Positions 52,786-61,877 of a stretch of 64,000 bases of DNA are shown here, one piece after another. Within the stretch, counting starts at the first letter, position 1. Each line of letters opens with the position of its first letter. Both the position numbers and the translations under genes were made by a program. The notes below the pieces were generated by a model. It was given only the letters and a program-made list of their open reading frames with translations, was not told the DNA's origin and searched no databases. The stretch is from Acidobacteriota bacterium (GTDB taxonomy: Bacteria > Acidobacteriota > Aminicenantia > Aminicenantales > Saccharicenantaceae), in NCBI GenBank assembly GCA_033549365.1, contig JAWSUF010000013.1:1-64000 (forward strand), written 5' to 3'.

Positions 52786-53799
52786 TCAGCCGCGAGGGGC
52801 AGGGAAGTGTTCGAAGCCCACTTCAGAAAGGCGCGCCGGCTTGCCGTTCAGGAAATAACGAAGGCCGGATGAGGCGGGGGTGATCTTTCCGATGGGCGAA
52901 ACATCGCGGCCGAAATGCTTTTTGAACGCGGCGGCAAGGGAGGGCCAGGATGCGGCATCGGCCGTGAAGAGAAGGCAATAGTCTTCGCCTCCGCAGGCCG
53001 CAGTCGAGAAAAGGTCCCAACCTCGGGCGGCTGCCGTCCGTTTGAGAGCCGGCGATACCGGAAGACGCTCGAGATCGATATCGGCCCCGCAGAGGGAGGC
53101 GTCCATGATGCGCCGGATATCCGAATCGAGCCCGTCGGAAACGTCCATCATGGCCCGGACGCCCGGCCGCCGCGACAGCCATCGGCCTTCCTCGATGTGA
53201 GGCCGGGGCCGGACATGGTGCCGGATGAGAAACCGGGTGTCGCGTCCGGCGGAGGAATTCTCCTGAAGAAGTCGGAGGCCGCCCAGAGAATCGCCGAGAC
53301 AGCCTGTGACGGCGATAACGTCGCTAGCCTTCGCCGTCGATCTGAATTTCACATGCCGCCGTGCAACACGGCCGATGACCGCAATATCGATCACCAGGCC
53401 CTTGCTCGATCGAGTCGTGTCTCCGCCGAGAAGCCGGGTCTCATGTTCCGAGGCGCAGGCCTGCAATCCCTTGAAAAAAGCGTCCAGCCATCGGACATCC
53501 GTGTCCTCAGGAAGCCCCAGAGACAGAAAAGCCCAAAGCGGCCGCCCGCCCATGGCGGCGATATCGCTGAGGTTTGCGGCCAGCGCCTTGGCCCCGAGAT
53601 CCTTCGGACGAATCCGGGAGGAGATGAAATGCGTGTCTTCGATGAGAAGGTCGGTCGTGACAAGGAGGCAGTCGCTCTTTGTCCAGGGGATGACGGCGCA
53701 GTCGTCTCCGATGCCGGTCAGGCCTTCGGGCAAATCGCGGTTGAACAACGGAGCGATGCGCCGGATCAGACCGAACTCGCCGAGATCGGAAATTTTCAC
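52786..53799 (-). CDS. thiL: Thiamine-monophosphate kinase
   Basis: A 337-residue ThiL. The N-terminal GIGDDCAVI (residues 29-37) binds Mg and the substrate phosphate, LLVTTDLLIEDTHF and KALAANLSDIAAMGG are AIR-synthase-fold signatures, LLGGDTTRS and MDVSDGLDSDI complete the nucleotide and metal sites. It phosphorylates thiamine monophosphate to thiamine diphosphate using ATP, in the cytoplasm. Full length. GTG start with AAGGGAAGGG upstream. It is divergent from the fucosidase gene; no other thiamine gene is adjacent. Confidence 0.93.
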   Translation of the reverse strand: MKISDLGEFGLIRRIAPLFNRDLPEGLTGIGDDCAVIPWTKSDCLLVTTDLLIEDTHFISSRIRPKDLGAKALAANLSDIAAMGGRPLWAFLSLGLPEDTDVRWLDAFFKGLQACASEHETRLLGGDTTRSSKGLVIDIAVIGRVARRHVKFRSTAKASDVIAVTGCLGDSLGGLRLLQENSSAGRDTRFLIRHHVRPRPHIEEGRWLSRRPGVRAMMDVSDGLDSDIRRIMDASLCGADIDLERLPVSPALKRTAAARGWDLFSTAACGGEDYCLLFTADAASWPSLAAAFKKHFGRDVSPIGKITPASSGLRYFLNGKPARLSEVGFEHFPAPRG

Positions 53800-53931
53800 G
53801 CCCTTCCCTTCATACCGACATCCTCGGAGATATCGCCGTTTCTGTCAAGCACAGCGGTTTGACGCATCGAGACGCCTTCTGATATCGTGAACCCGGCGCG
53901 AATCGATTCCACGGCAAGAAAGGAGTCCTCC

Positions 53932-55329
53932 ATGCGTTTGATTCCCCTGTTTCCCTGGATTTCCGGAGCGGCGATCATTCTGATCGGCATTCCGCTCATC
54001 CTGGCCGCCGCAATCTCGCTTCCCAAGGAATCCGACGCCCAGCGCGCGGAGAGAATGCGCTGGTGGACGGAAGCCCGGTTCGGCATGTTCATCCACTGGG
54101 GGCTCTACGCCCTCCCGGCCCGCCACGAATGGGTCCAGAGTCGCGAGAAAATCAGCGCCGCCGCCTACGAAATCTATTTCCGGCACTTCGATCCCGACCT
54201 CTACGATCCCGCGGCCTGGGCGCGGGCGGCCCGCCGGGCCGGCATGAAGTATGTCGTCGTGACGACCAAGCACCACGACGGATTCTGCCTGTGGGACAGC
54301 CGGCTCACCGACTTCAAGGTCACGAACACGCCTTACGGCAAGGACCTGATCCGCCCCCTCGTCGAGGCCCTGCGGGCCGAAGGCCTCAAAGTCGGGTTTT
54401 ATTATTCGCTTCTCGACTGGCATCATTCGGAATACCCGCCGGACAGGTTTCATCCGATGAGGGACGACGAGTCCTTCAAGGCCGCGGCTGCGGGCCGCGA
54501 TATCCGGGTTTACGCCGACTATCTGCACGGTCAGGTGCGCGAGCTTCTGACGGACTTCGGCCGGATCGACAGCCTCTTTCTCGACTACTCGTTTCCCGAC
54601 GGCCTTGACGGCAAGGGCCGGAAGGAATGGCAGTCCGAAAAACTGATCCGGGTGATCCGTGAGCTTCAGCCCGGGATCGTGGTCAACGACCGGCTCGACC
54701 TCCTCGACGTTCCCGGCGGCTTCGACTATCGGACGCCCGAGCAGTTCATGCCGAGAGAATGGGTTATGATGGACGGCCGCCGCGTTCCCTGGGAGACATG
54801 CCAGACCTTCAGCGGCTCCTGGGGCTATCACCGCGACGAATCCACATGGAAAAGCCTGCGCCAACTCGTCGTCATGCTGGCCGAGGTCGTGAGCAAGGGC
54901 GGGAATCTCCTGCTCAACGTCGGTCCCACGGGCCGGGGAACGTTCGATGCCCGGGCCATGGAAAGACTCGAAGGACTGGGGGAGTGGATGGCGCTTCACG
55001 ACCAGGCGATCACCGGCTGCACTCAGGCGCCCGAGGAGTTCCCGACGCCGCCGAACGGTCTTTTGACCTACAATCCGGCTACGCGCCGTCTCTATCTCCA
55101 TGTCCTCGAATGGCCCATGGGCGCGTTTCATCTCGACGGGTTCGCCGGAAAAGTCGCCTATGCCCAGCTTCTCAACGACGCCTCGGAAATCCGCTTTACC
55201 GAGACCGGCGAGGCGGCGGGATTTATGCCGGGGAAAAGGGAAGAGGCCGGACGGTCGACCTTGACTCTGCGCCTTCCCGTCCAGGCTCCGGACGTCGTTT
55301 TGCCGGTCATCGAGCTCTTTCTCAAGTGA
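53932..55329 (+). CDS. GH29 alpha-L-fucosidase
   Basis: A 465-residue glycoside hydrolase with an N-terminal hydrophobic segment (residues 6-26) as signal or anchor. The GH29 barrel is clear: RFGMFIHWGLYALP, KYVVVTTKHHDGFCLWDS, GFYYSLLDWHH, the nucleophile Asp near 218 in SLFLDYSFPD, and SKGGNLLLNVGPTGRG. It removes terminal fucose from glycans. The ATG at 53932 has AAAGGAG upstream. With the GH20 gene 2.4 kb downstream this points to use of fucosylated, GlcNAc-containing glycans. Confidence 0.9.
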   Translation: MRLIPLFPWISGAAIILIGIPLILAAAISLPKESDAQRAERMRWWTEARFGMFIHWGLYALPARHEWVQSREKISAAAYEIYFRHFDPDLYDPAAWARAARRAGMKYVVVTTKHHDGFCLWDSRLTDFKVTNTPYGKDLIRPLVEALRAEGLKVGFYYSLLDWHHSEYPPDRFHPMRDDESFKAAAAGRDIRVYADYLHGQVRELLTDFGRIDSLFLDYSFPDGLDGKGRKEWQSEKLIRVIRELQPGIVVNDRLDLLDVPGGFDYRTPEQFMPREWVMMDGRRVPWETCQTFSGSWGYHRDESTWKSLRQLVVMLAEVVSKGGNLLLNVGPTGRGTFDARAMERLEGLGEWMALHDQAITGCTQAPEEFPTPPNGLLTYNPATRRLYLHVLEWPMGAFHLDGFAGKVAYAQLLNDASEIRFTETGEAAGFMPGKREEAGRSTLTLRLPVQAPDVVLPVIELFLK

Positions 55330-55333
55330 TGCC

Positions 55334-55909
55334 ATGACGAGCCGTCGAAGGCGTTTCCGGGACAAGGTGATTGCGGGGATCGCCGCGGTTGCCGCCGGAT
55401 TCGGAATTCTTGTCGTGTCCGCCGCCGTTCCCGGTTGCGGCGTGACGATGGATGACGAAGCCCGGATTCTCGAACTGGTCGAGCGCCTGCGCGCCTTGGC
55501 CGAAAACCGAGATACCGCGGCGATCATGGAACTCATTCACGAGGACTATGAGGATTTCCAGGGAAGAAACAGGGACAAAGCGCGGTCGTTTATCGAAGAC
55601 CATTTCCGGAGATATCGCGGCATCGTCATCCATCTCCTCAAGGCCGAAGTGGGGGAGGAGGTCGAGGCGGAGATTCGGGAGGTCCGGATCGACGTCCTCC
55701 TGTCTTCGGGTATTGCCGAGACGCTGCGACGCGCGGTCCGCTTTGCCGGTGAAACCTATCGGATCGAGTTGACGGTTGTCCGCGATGTGCGGGATGAATG
55801 GCGGATCCTGGGCGCTTCCTGGCGGCCGGTCGCGTCGGATGACATGCTGCCGGGTTCCCTGGAGACGTTGAATGAACTTTTCCCCGACGTCATCCGTAAT
55901 ATCTTTTAA
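55334..55909 (+). CDS. Exported NTF2-like small protein
   Basis: A 191-residue protein that starts four bases after the fucosidase stop. An Arg-rich N-terminus is followed by a hydrophobic segment ending VPGCG, a possible lipobox. The rest (ARILELVERLRALAENRD, IMELIHEDYEDFQG, then strands to WRILGASWRP) fits a SnoaL/NTF2-like fold. No catalytic residues are evident. Probably cotranscribed with the fucosidase. Confidence 0.6.
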   Translation: MTSRRRRFRDKVIAGIAAVAAGFGILVVSAAVPGCGVTMDDEARILELVERLRALAENRDTAAIMELIHEDYEDFQGRNRDKARSFIEDHFRRYRGIVIHLLKAEVGEEVEAEIREVRIDVLLSSGIAETLRRAVRFAGETYRIELTVVRDVRDEWRILGASWRPVASDDMLPGSLETLNELFPDVIRNIF

Positions 55910-55926
55910 AGACGAAGGAGAAAGCC

Positions 55927-56205
55927 ATGACCGAAGAATCCAAAGAAGAACCCAAAAAGGAAAAAACGCGCACCGAAGAGTTTAAGATCAAGGGCACCGA
56001 AATCCTCGAAAAAATCAAGGAGATCATCCGCCAGGGCAACGTGCGCCGGATCATCCTGAAAACGGAGGAGGGGAAAACTTTCCTCGAAATTCCGCTCACC
56101 GTCGGAATCGTCGGCGTGCTCATCGCCCCGGTCTGGGCGGCCATAGGCGCCGTCGCGGCCCTGGTCTCCAGCCTGACCATCGTCGTCGAAAAAGTCGAGG
56201 AGTAG
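55927..56205 (+). CDS. DUF4342 family small protein
   Basis: A 92-residue protein. A charged, lysine- and glutamate-rich N-terminus leads into a helix (EILEKIKEIIRQGNVRRIIL), strands (EGKTFLEIPLT) and a hydrophobic segment (VGVLIAPVWAAIGAVAAL), the form of DUF4342 proteins. Function unknown; it may associate with the membrane. A GAAGGAG site lies just before the start, and it follows the NTF2-like gene by 17 bases. Confidence 0.8.
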   Translation: MTEESKEEPKKEKTRTEEFKIKGTEILEKIKEIIRQGNVRRIILKTEEGKTFLEIPLTVGIVGVLIAPVWAAIGAVAALVSSLTIVVEKVEE

Positions 56206-56361
56206 CGCCCCCGGCGGCCGACGGCACCGCCGCCTGCCCACGGCGATTCCCCGGAATCGGATTCGCCGTAAGTCCTTTTGTTTTGGGTTGCACTTCCGCC
56301 TGTGATAAAGTGTTTCATCCGGAGTTGCCGGTGAACCTTATTCACAAAACGGAGGCGCGCC

Positions 56362-58422
56362 ATGTCTCGAACCTGGGCGGTATTCTTTTGTATCGCGGCC
56401 TTGCTCGGAGCATTCCCGGCATGGAGCGAAACCGGCGGGGGAGAGGCTGATCCGGTGGCGAACCTGATGCCCGTACCGGAATCGGTGACGCGTCTTGACG
56501 GCCGCTTCCGCATCGACGAGACGTTTTCGATCGCAGGCGGCGGCGATGCGGCGGACAGGGCCGTTCGCGGCGCCGGACGGTTCATGTCCCGGCTGGCCGG
56601 CCGGACCGGGATCTTCTTCAAGCAGGATTTTCTCATTCCGTGGACCGGCAAGGACGCGCCGTCTTTCCGTTACGGCTATGAACGTCCAGGCCGCCTCGAA
56701 CCGGGGGAGGACGAATCCTATGTCCTGGAGATTCTCCCCGACGGCATCCGTCTTGAAGCTCCGACCGACATCGGCGTCCTGAGGGGGTTCGAAACCCTCC
56801 TCCAGCTTCTCGCGGCTGACGAGAAGGGATACTACTTTCCCGCGATCCGGGTCGAGGACCGGCCGCGCTTCACCTGGCGCGGACTTTTGCTTGATCCGGG
56901 GCGGCATTTTCTGTCCGTGGGCGCCGTCAAGCGGAATCTGGACGGCATGGCCGCCGTCAAACTGAACGTCCTCCACTGGCACCTGACCGAGGACCAGGGC
57001 TTCCGCATCGAATGCCGGACCTTCCCCGGCCTTCACGAAAAAGGCTCGGACGGCCTGTATTACACGCAGGAGCAGGTCCGCGACATCATTGCCTACGCCG
57101 CCGACCGGGGCATCCGGGTGATGCCGGAATTCGACATCCCGGGCCATGCGACAAGCTGGTTTGTCGCCCATCCGGAATTGGCCTCGGCGCCCGGACCCTA
57201 CGGCGTGGAACGGCGATTCGGCGTCTGGACGCCGGCTTTCAATCCCGCCGAAGAAAACGTCTATGCTTTCCTGGACAAGTTTTTCGCGGAAATGAGCGAA
57301 CTCTTTCCCGACCCCTATCTGCACATCGGGGGAGATGAGGTCGACGGAAAAGCCTGGGACGCCAATCCCGGAATCCAGGCGTTCAAGAAAAAAATGGGCT
57401 TTGCGGACAACCATGCCCTGCAGGCCTATTTCAACACGAGAATCCTGGAGATTCTTGAGCGGCACGGGAAGATCATGGTCGGCTGGGACGAGATCTTCCT
57501 GCCCGATCTTCCCCAGGGGATTGTCATTCATTCCTGGCGCGGGCCGGATGCGCTGGCCGAGGCGGCCCGGAAAGGCTATCGGGGGATTCTTTCGCACGGA
57601 TATTATATCGACCTCTGCCGGCCGGCCGAATTCCACTATCTCAACGACCCTCTGCCCGAAGGAAGCACGCTGACGGAAGAGGAAAAAGCCCGCGTGCTCG
57701 GCGGAGAAGCGACGATGTGGGGGGAACTCGTATCCGAAGAAACCGTGGACTCGCGGATCTGGCCGCGAACGGCGGCCATCGCCGAGAGATTGTGGTCGCC
57801 CGCTTCCGTCCGGGACGTCGAGGACATGTATCGGCGGCTCGAACATGCCGGGCTGCGATTGGAAGAGCACGGCCTCACCCATATCAAGAATCAGGACATG
57901 TTGTTGAGGCGGCTGGCCGGGCGCGCGGACATCCAACCGCTGAAGACGCTGGCTTCGGTGACGGAGCCGCTCAAGAGATACCAGCGCCATTCCCAGGGGA
58001 TGACCTACACGACGCTTTCGCCCCTGACGCGGTTTGTCGACGCCTGCGCCCCGGAATCCATGACCGCCCGGGAATTCCGGCGCGATGTGGACTTGTTTCT
58101 CGAAAACCGCGACGACGATGCGGCTGGACGGATAACGGCCCGTCTCGCTCTCTGGAGAACCGTACCCCATTCGCTGCAGGAATATTTGGAGGCTTCGCCG
58201 TCCCTCCGGGAGATCGGCCCGCTCGCGGAGGCCCTGGCCGACGCGGCGTCCGTGGGACTCCAGGCGATGGAACGGCTCGAGAAACATCAAACACCCAGAG
58301 CGGCCTGGATCAAGGACAAGCTCGACCGGCTGGGTAAGGCCGCAGGACCGAAAGCCCATGCCGAACTGGCCGTCGTCTTCGGCATCGAAAAACTCCTCAA
58401 GGCACTTGAAAGAACACCCTGA
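56362..58422 (+). CDS. GH20 beta-N-acetylhexosaminidase
   Basis: A 686-residue exported glycoside hydrolase with a signal peptide (to about residue 22). An N-terminal GH20b domain (about 35-165) precedes the GH20 barrel: LNVLHWHLTEDQGFRIE, GIRVMPEFDIPGHATSW, and HIGGDEVDGKAW with catalytic Asp325-Glu326. The C-terminal 200 residues are helical. It cleaves terminal GlcNAc or GalNAc from glycans or chitooligosaccharides and fits functionally with the fucosidase. Confidence 0.92.
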   Translation: MSRTWAVFFCIAALLGAFPAWSETGGGEADPVANLMPVPESVTRLDGRFRIDETFSIAGGGDAADRAVRGAGRFMSRLAGRTGIFFKQDFLIPWTGKDAPSFRYGYERPGRLEPGEDESYVLEILPDGIRLEAPTDIGVLRGFETLLQLLAADEKGYYFPAIRVEDRPRFTWRGLLLDPGRHFLSVGAVKRNLDGMAAVKLNVLHWHLTEDQGFRIECRTFPGLHEKGSDGLYYTQEQVRDIIAYAADRGIRVMPEFDIPGHATSWFVAHPELASAPGPYGVERRFGVWTPAFNPAEENVYAFLDKFFAEMSELFPDPYLHIGGDEVDGKAWDANPGIQAFKKKMGFADNHALQAYFNTRILEILERHGKIMVGWDEIFLPDLPQGIVIHSWRGPDALAEAARKGYRGILSHGYYIDLCRPAEFHYLNDPLPEGSTLTEEEKARVLGGEATMWGELVSEETVDSRIWPRTAAIAERLWSPASVRDVEDMYRRLEHAGLRLEEHGLTHIKNQDMLLRRLAGRADIQPLKTLASVTEPLKRYQRHSQGMTYTTLSPLTRFVDACAPESMTAREFRRDVDLFLENRDDDAAGRITARLALWRTVPHSLQEYLEASPSLREIGPLAEALADAASVGLQAMERLEKHQTPRAAWIKDKLDRLGKAAGPKAHAELAVVFGIEKLLKALERTP

Positions 58423-58424
58423 AG

Positions 58425-58454
58425 TTGGCCGGATCCGGAAAAGACGGTTATAAT
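58425..58454 (+). promoter_or_regulatory. Predicted promoter of the haem-type membrane protein gene
   Basis: A consensus TATAAT at 58449-58454 lies 18 bases after TTGGCC (58425-58430), 73 bases upstream of the start codon. Confidence 0.5.
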
Positions 58455-58527
58455 TAATTTTGCCGAGCGCAGAGCTTAACCGGGATATCCGCGGATCGGC
58501 GGATGATACAAACTCACGGAATATGAC

Positions 58528-59223
58528 ATGAAACCGAGCCCGACGAAAAGACAGGCGCTTCTCATCAAGCTTCGATGGACCGCCGTGTTCTATTCCATCG
58601 CGGCCGGCGTTTTGAGCGCCGTTTACTTCGTCCTGCGGCAACGCTTCAAGGACGGATTCTGGGGTTTCGATTTCTACCTGACGAACAAGGCCTTTTCCAT
58701 CGCCTCGCTCTTTTTGATCGGCCTGTCGATGGCCCTTTCGGGATTGCGGTATTTCGGGAAGGTCTCTCCGGAAAAATTCGCCCTGAGAAAACACCTGGGA
58801 CTGGCCGGATTTTTCCTGGGTCTGGCGCACGGAGTCGCCTCCCACGTGCTGATCCCCGAAGAGTTCCCCTGGCCGGGCTGGGTTCTGGAAAATTTGTGGT
58901 CGTCTTTACCGGCTTTCGCGGCGCTTCTGGTTTTCACCCTGATGGCGATCGCTTCGAGCGCCAAAGTCAAAGGCCGGATGGGTGGCGAAAGATGGCGGTT
59001 GTTTCTCAGGTATGGAGGCTATGCAGCCCTGATCATGGTTGCCGCGCATGCCGGCATCCTCAAATGGGAAAGCTGGGTGAAGTACATGGGATCGTTTTCC
59101 TCCGTCCTGCCGTCCCTGAGCCTTCCGGCCGTCGTCTTCTGCTTTTTTGTTGTGGTTCTGAGACTGGCGATGGCTTACAGCAAACGAAGGCGGAATCTTC
59201 GAAAAGGAGGATCTTATGGATGA
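58528..59223 (+). CDS. Ferric reductase-like (MsrQ/YedZ-type) membrane protein
   Basis: A 231-residue integral membrane protein with six hydrophobic segments. Histidines lie in LRKHLGLAGFFLGLAHGVASH and MVAAHAGILKW, spaced as in the ferric reductase transmembrane fold where paired His bind haem b. In MsrPQ systems such a protein feeds electrons to a Tat-exported partner. Here the next gene, which starts inside this one, is a Tat-exported amidase-family protein; whether they work together is unknown. Basic C-terminal tail faces the cytoplasm. Confidence 0.65.
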   Translation: MKPSPTKRQALLIKLRWTAVFYSIAAGVLSAVYFVLRQRFKDGFWGFDFYLTNKAFSIASLFLIGLSMALSGLRYFGKVSPEKFALRKHLGLAGFFLGLAHGVASHVLIPEEFPWPGWVLENLWSSLPAFAALLVFTLMAIASSAKVKGRMGGERWRLFLRYGGYAALIMVAAHAGILKWESWVKYMGSFSSVLPSLSLPAVVFCFFVVVLRLAMAYSKRRRNLRKGGSYG

Positions 59224-60970
59224 TCATCGAGAACGCACCGATGACGGCATGTTGGGGATCAACCGACGCCGATTCCTGGGCTACTTTGCGGCCACCGGAC
59301 TTGGCGGCACGCTTCTCCCGGGAGCGCTCCTTGCCGTGGCCCGGGACGTAGCGGAGATCACTCCCGATATGGTCGCCGCAGCGGCCGAAATCGCCGGGCT
59401 GCCCCTCTCCGAAGAGGCCCGGAAGCAGATCGCGGAAGGGCTGAACAGAAAAACCGGTCTTCGTCAAAGCTTTGCCGCCCTGCGCGATATGAACCTCGGC
59501 AACGATACGCCGTCGGCCCTGGTGTTCAATCCCGTCCTTCCCGGGACGAAACTTCCAGCGGGCCGGTCGGCGCTTTATCTGTCCCAGGTCCGCGTCAAAC
59601 CGCCCGAAACGGACGAAGACCTGGCCTTCCTGCCGGTCACTCATCTTTCCGCCCTCCTCAAGAGTCGGAAGATCACCTCGATGCGGTTGACCCGGCTCTA
59701 TCTCGAACGTCTCAAGACATACGATCCGATTCTCCACTGTGTGGTCACTCTGACCGAGAACCTGGCTCTGGATCAGGCTGAACGTGCCGACAGGGAGATT
59801 GCCCAAGGGAAATACCGGGGACCGCTCCACGGCATTCCCTGGGGGGCGAAGGACCTCCTGGCGGTCAAGGGATACAAAACGACCTTTGGAGCATCGCCCT
59901 ATCAAGACCATGTGATCGATGAAGACGCGACCGTATACACCCGCCTTACGGAAGCCGGAGCCGTTCTCGTCGCCAAGCTGACCCTCGGAGCACTGGCCAT
60001 GGGCGACCGCTGGTTTGGGGGAATGACACGCAGTCCCTGGGACCCGGAGAATCCCAAGCAGGGCTCGAGCGGGTCGTCGGCCGGGCCGGCCTCGGCCGTC
60101 GCCGCCGGACTTGTGCCGTTCGCCATCGGGTCGGAGACGCGAGGTTCGATCATCTCTCCGGCAAGCCGGTGCGGCGTCACGGGTCTTCGGCCGACCTTCG
60201 GCCGGGTCAGTCGACATGGGGCGATGGCCCTGAGCTGGACCATGGACAAGATCGGGCCGCTCTGCCGGACGGCCGAGGACTGCGCCCTCGTCCTTCACAC
60301 GATCCAGGGACCGGACGGCAAAGACAACACCGTCCTCGATGTGCCCTTTTCCTGGGACGGGGGACGCGACGTCCGGAAGCTCCGGGTGGGTTACCTGAAG
60401 TCCGCCTTCGAAAGAGAAATCCCCGAGGACCCGAAATTCCCCGAGCGAAGCCGGCGGATGAGCGAGATTCAGAAGTTCAATCGCGACGCCCTGGAAGTTC
60501 TGAGGTCTCTCGGTGTCGAGCCGGTTCCGGTCGAATTACCCAAGATGACCTCCGGCCCTATGGACTTTCTGTTGACGACCGAGGCCGCCGCCGCCTTTGA
60601 CGACCTCATCCGCAGCGGGAATCTTGATATGATGTCAGAGGAACCCGAGCGCAGCGCCTGGGTCGGGTCTTTCCGCCTCCACTCTCTTGTCCCGGCCGTT
60701 CAGTACATCCAGGCCAACCGGGCCCGTTACAGGCTGATGCAGGCTTACCATGAATTTTTCGAAACGATCGATGTCCTGATCGGAAGCGCCCTGGGGCCGA
60801 CCAACCTCACCGGCCACCCGGAGACGGCCTTCCCTCACGGCTTTGACTCAAATGGCCAGCCGGCCGTCCTGCGCCTGACGGGCAAACTTTTCGGCGAATT
60901 CGACATTTTGCTCCTGGCCCATGCCTTCCAACAGAAGACGGATTTCCACCTGAAGCGCCCCGGAATCTGA
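59216..60970 (+). CDS. Tat-exported amidase-signature enzyme
   Basis: A 584-residue protein with a twin-arginine signal (NRRRFLGYFAATGLGG). The amidase signature domain has the catalytic Lys in GIPWGAKDLLAVKG, the cis-Ser in GSSGSSAGPASAVAAG near 283-298 and the nucleophile Ser in SETRGSIISPAS near 310, so the Ser-cisSer-Lys triad is intact. It hydrolyses amide bonds outside the cytoplasm; the substrate is unknown, and it is not GatA given the export signal. An AGGAGG site inside the upstream gene sets the ATG at 59216. Confidence 0.88.
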   Translation: MDDHRERTDDGMLGINRRRFLGYFAATGLGGTLLPGALLAVARDVAEITPDMVAAAAEIAGLPLSEEARKQIAEGLNRKTGLRQSFAALRDMNLGNDTPSALVFNPVLPGTKLPAGRSALYLSQVRVKPPETDEDLAFLPVTHLSALLKSRKITSMRLTRLYLERLKTYDPILHCVVTLTENLALDQAERADREIAQGKYRGPLHGIPWGAKDLLAVKGYKTTFGASPYQDHVIDEDATVYTRLTEAGAVLVAKLTLGALAMGDRWFGGMTRSPWDPENPKQGSSGSSAGPASAVAAGLVPFAIGSETRGSIISPASRCGVTGLRPTFGRVSRHGAMALSWTMDKIGPLCRTAEDCALVLHTIQGPDGKDNTVLDVPFSWDGGRDVRKLRVGYLKSAFEREIPEDPKFPERSRRMSEIQKFNRDALEVLRSLGVEPVPVELPKMTSGPMDFLLTTEAAAAFDDLIRSGNLDMMSEEPERSAWVGSFRLHSLVPAVQYIQANRARYRLMQAYHEFFETIDVLIGSALGPTNLTGHPETAFPHGFDSNGQPAVLRLTGKLFGEFDILLLAHAFQQKTDFHLKRPGI

Positions 60971-61011
60971 GGGTTGAGATGAGAAGGTCTTGACGGAGGT
61001 TTCCCGCATGG

Positions 61012-61416
61012 TTAGGGTCCGCCCCAAATCTTGAGCGGTGCGACCCGGGCGATACGGTCAAAATCGGAATCGTTATGGAGAAGATGAAGGCCGTGCTCGA
61101 TCGCCGTCCGGGCGATCAGGCAATCGACCGAGCTTCCGACGGACAGGCCTTTTTTGCGGAGAGAGCGGAAAAGAGCCGCGGCCGCCGCGTACGAATCCAG
61201 TCCGCCTTTCAGCTCATAGATCGTCTGGGTCTCGAGATATTCGTGAAGCCTTTCGAAATCCCTGTCCGTGGCCGCGCCCTGAAGGACCTCCAGGCAAGTG
61301 ATCGGGCTGATTCCGAAGGGGATGCCGTCGTCGAGGGCTTTGCTGAGGCGGTCGACGGCGGCGTTCTCCCGGCCTTCCAGGAAATCGATGAGCACGGAAG
61401 AATCGACGAGGATCAC
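61012..61416 (-). CDS. vapC: VapC-type PIN-domain toxin
   Basis: A 134-residue PIN-domain RNase. The acidic residues are Asp5 (VDSSVLIDF), Glu43 (CLEVLQG), Asp98 (SSVDCLIA) and Asp116 (LLHNDSDFD), the full metal-binding set. VapC toxins typically cut tRNA or rRNA. Its start overlaps the vapB stop as ATGA, the classic arrangement. It ends 41 bases from the convergent amidase gene. Confidence 0.9.
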   Translation of the reverse strand: MILVDSSVLIDFLEGRENAAVDRLSKALDDGIPFGISPITCLEVLQGAATDRDFERLHEYLETQTIYELKGGLDSYAAAAALFRSLRKKGLSVGSSVDCLIARTAIEHGLHLLHNDSDFDRIARVAPLKIWGGP

Positions 61417-61610
61417 CCAAGCCTCAGCTTCTTGTAGTCGTAGCCTTCAGCGAAGCGGACCTTGCCCCTGAGATCTCGAAGGTCCTTCCTCTTCAGGGCC
61501 AGAACGTATTCCTCCAGAGCTTTGTGGACGACCTCCCGCTTCGTTTTCAGTTTGGACAAGGCCATGGCTTCCTCCACGAGCCGATCGTCGATGACGATGT
61601 TCGTCCTCAT
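61413..61610 (-). CDS. vapB: VapB-type antitoxin
   Basis: A 65-residue antitoxin. The N-terminus RTNIVIDDRLVEEAMALSK is the beta-helix-helix DNA-binding arm of the VapB/DUF2191 type, and the C-terminal half (LRDLRGKVRFAEGYDYKKLR) would bind the toxin. The ATG at 61610 has GAGGTG eight bases upstream. A 9-bp inverted repeat directly before the start is the likely autoregulatory operator. Confidence 0.88.
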   Translation of the reverse strand: MRTNIVIDDRLVEEAMALSKLKTKREVVHKALEEYVLALKRKDLRDLRGKVRFAEGYDYKKLRLG

Positions 61611-61612
61611 CA

Positions 61613-61646
61613 TATACACCTCAATGTGTGTATCATAAGGTGTATA
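61613..61646. promoter_or_regulatory. Palindromic operator upstream of vapBC
   Basis: TATACACCT (61613-61621) and AGGTGTATA (61638-61646) are perfect inverted repeats 16 bases apart, directly before the vapB start and covering its ribosome binding site. This is the usual place for VapB/VapBC autorepression. Confidence 0.7.
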
Positions 61647-61679
61647 ACGGCCGATGTCAAGGCCGGAACAAGCGGGGAC

Positions 61680-61835
61680 ATGGCCGAGGCGGCCCGCCTC
61701 AAAGCGGTCCATGCCCTGTTTTTCGCCGACTGTTTCGCGGCGGCAACCGCTATTCGCGAGCGCGCTACGCTCGTCACGGGGGACAGGGAGTTCGAAAAGC
61801 TCGGCCGGGCTGTGATTATCGACTGGCTCGAATAA
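61680..61835 (+). pseudogene. C-terminal remnant of a second VapC-type PIN domain
   Basis: The plus strand codes MAEAARLKAVHALFFADCFA followed by ATAIRERATLVTGDREFEKL, which matches the last 50 residues of VapC-family PIN domains, including the acidic D-C-F and G-D-R-E-F positions. The N-terminal 80 or so residues with the first acidic residues are absent: upstream lies the vapB promoter of the other system. It is therefore a broken toxin gene. Confidence 0.7.
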
Positions 61836-61877
61836 AGTCCGTCGGCGAACCCTGCCCGGCGATCGGTGGCGGGCGGG

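Noticed and set aside
53845-55536. 563-codon minus-strand open frame
   Set aside because: Antisense to the GH29 fucosidase, which carries all family motifs.
56338-58845. 835-codon open frame on the minus strand
   Set aside because: It lies opposite the GH20 hexosaminidase and membrane protein genes; it has no family motif and reflects high-GC codon bias.
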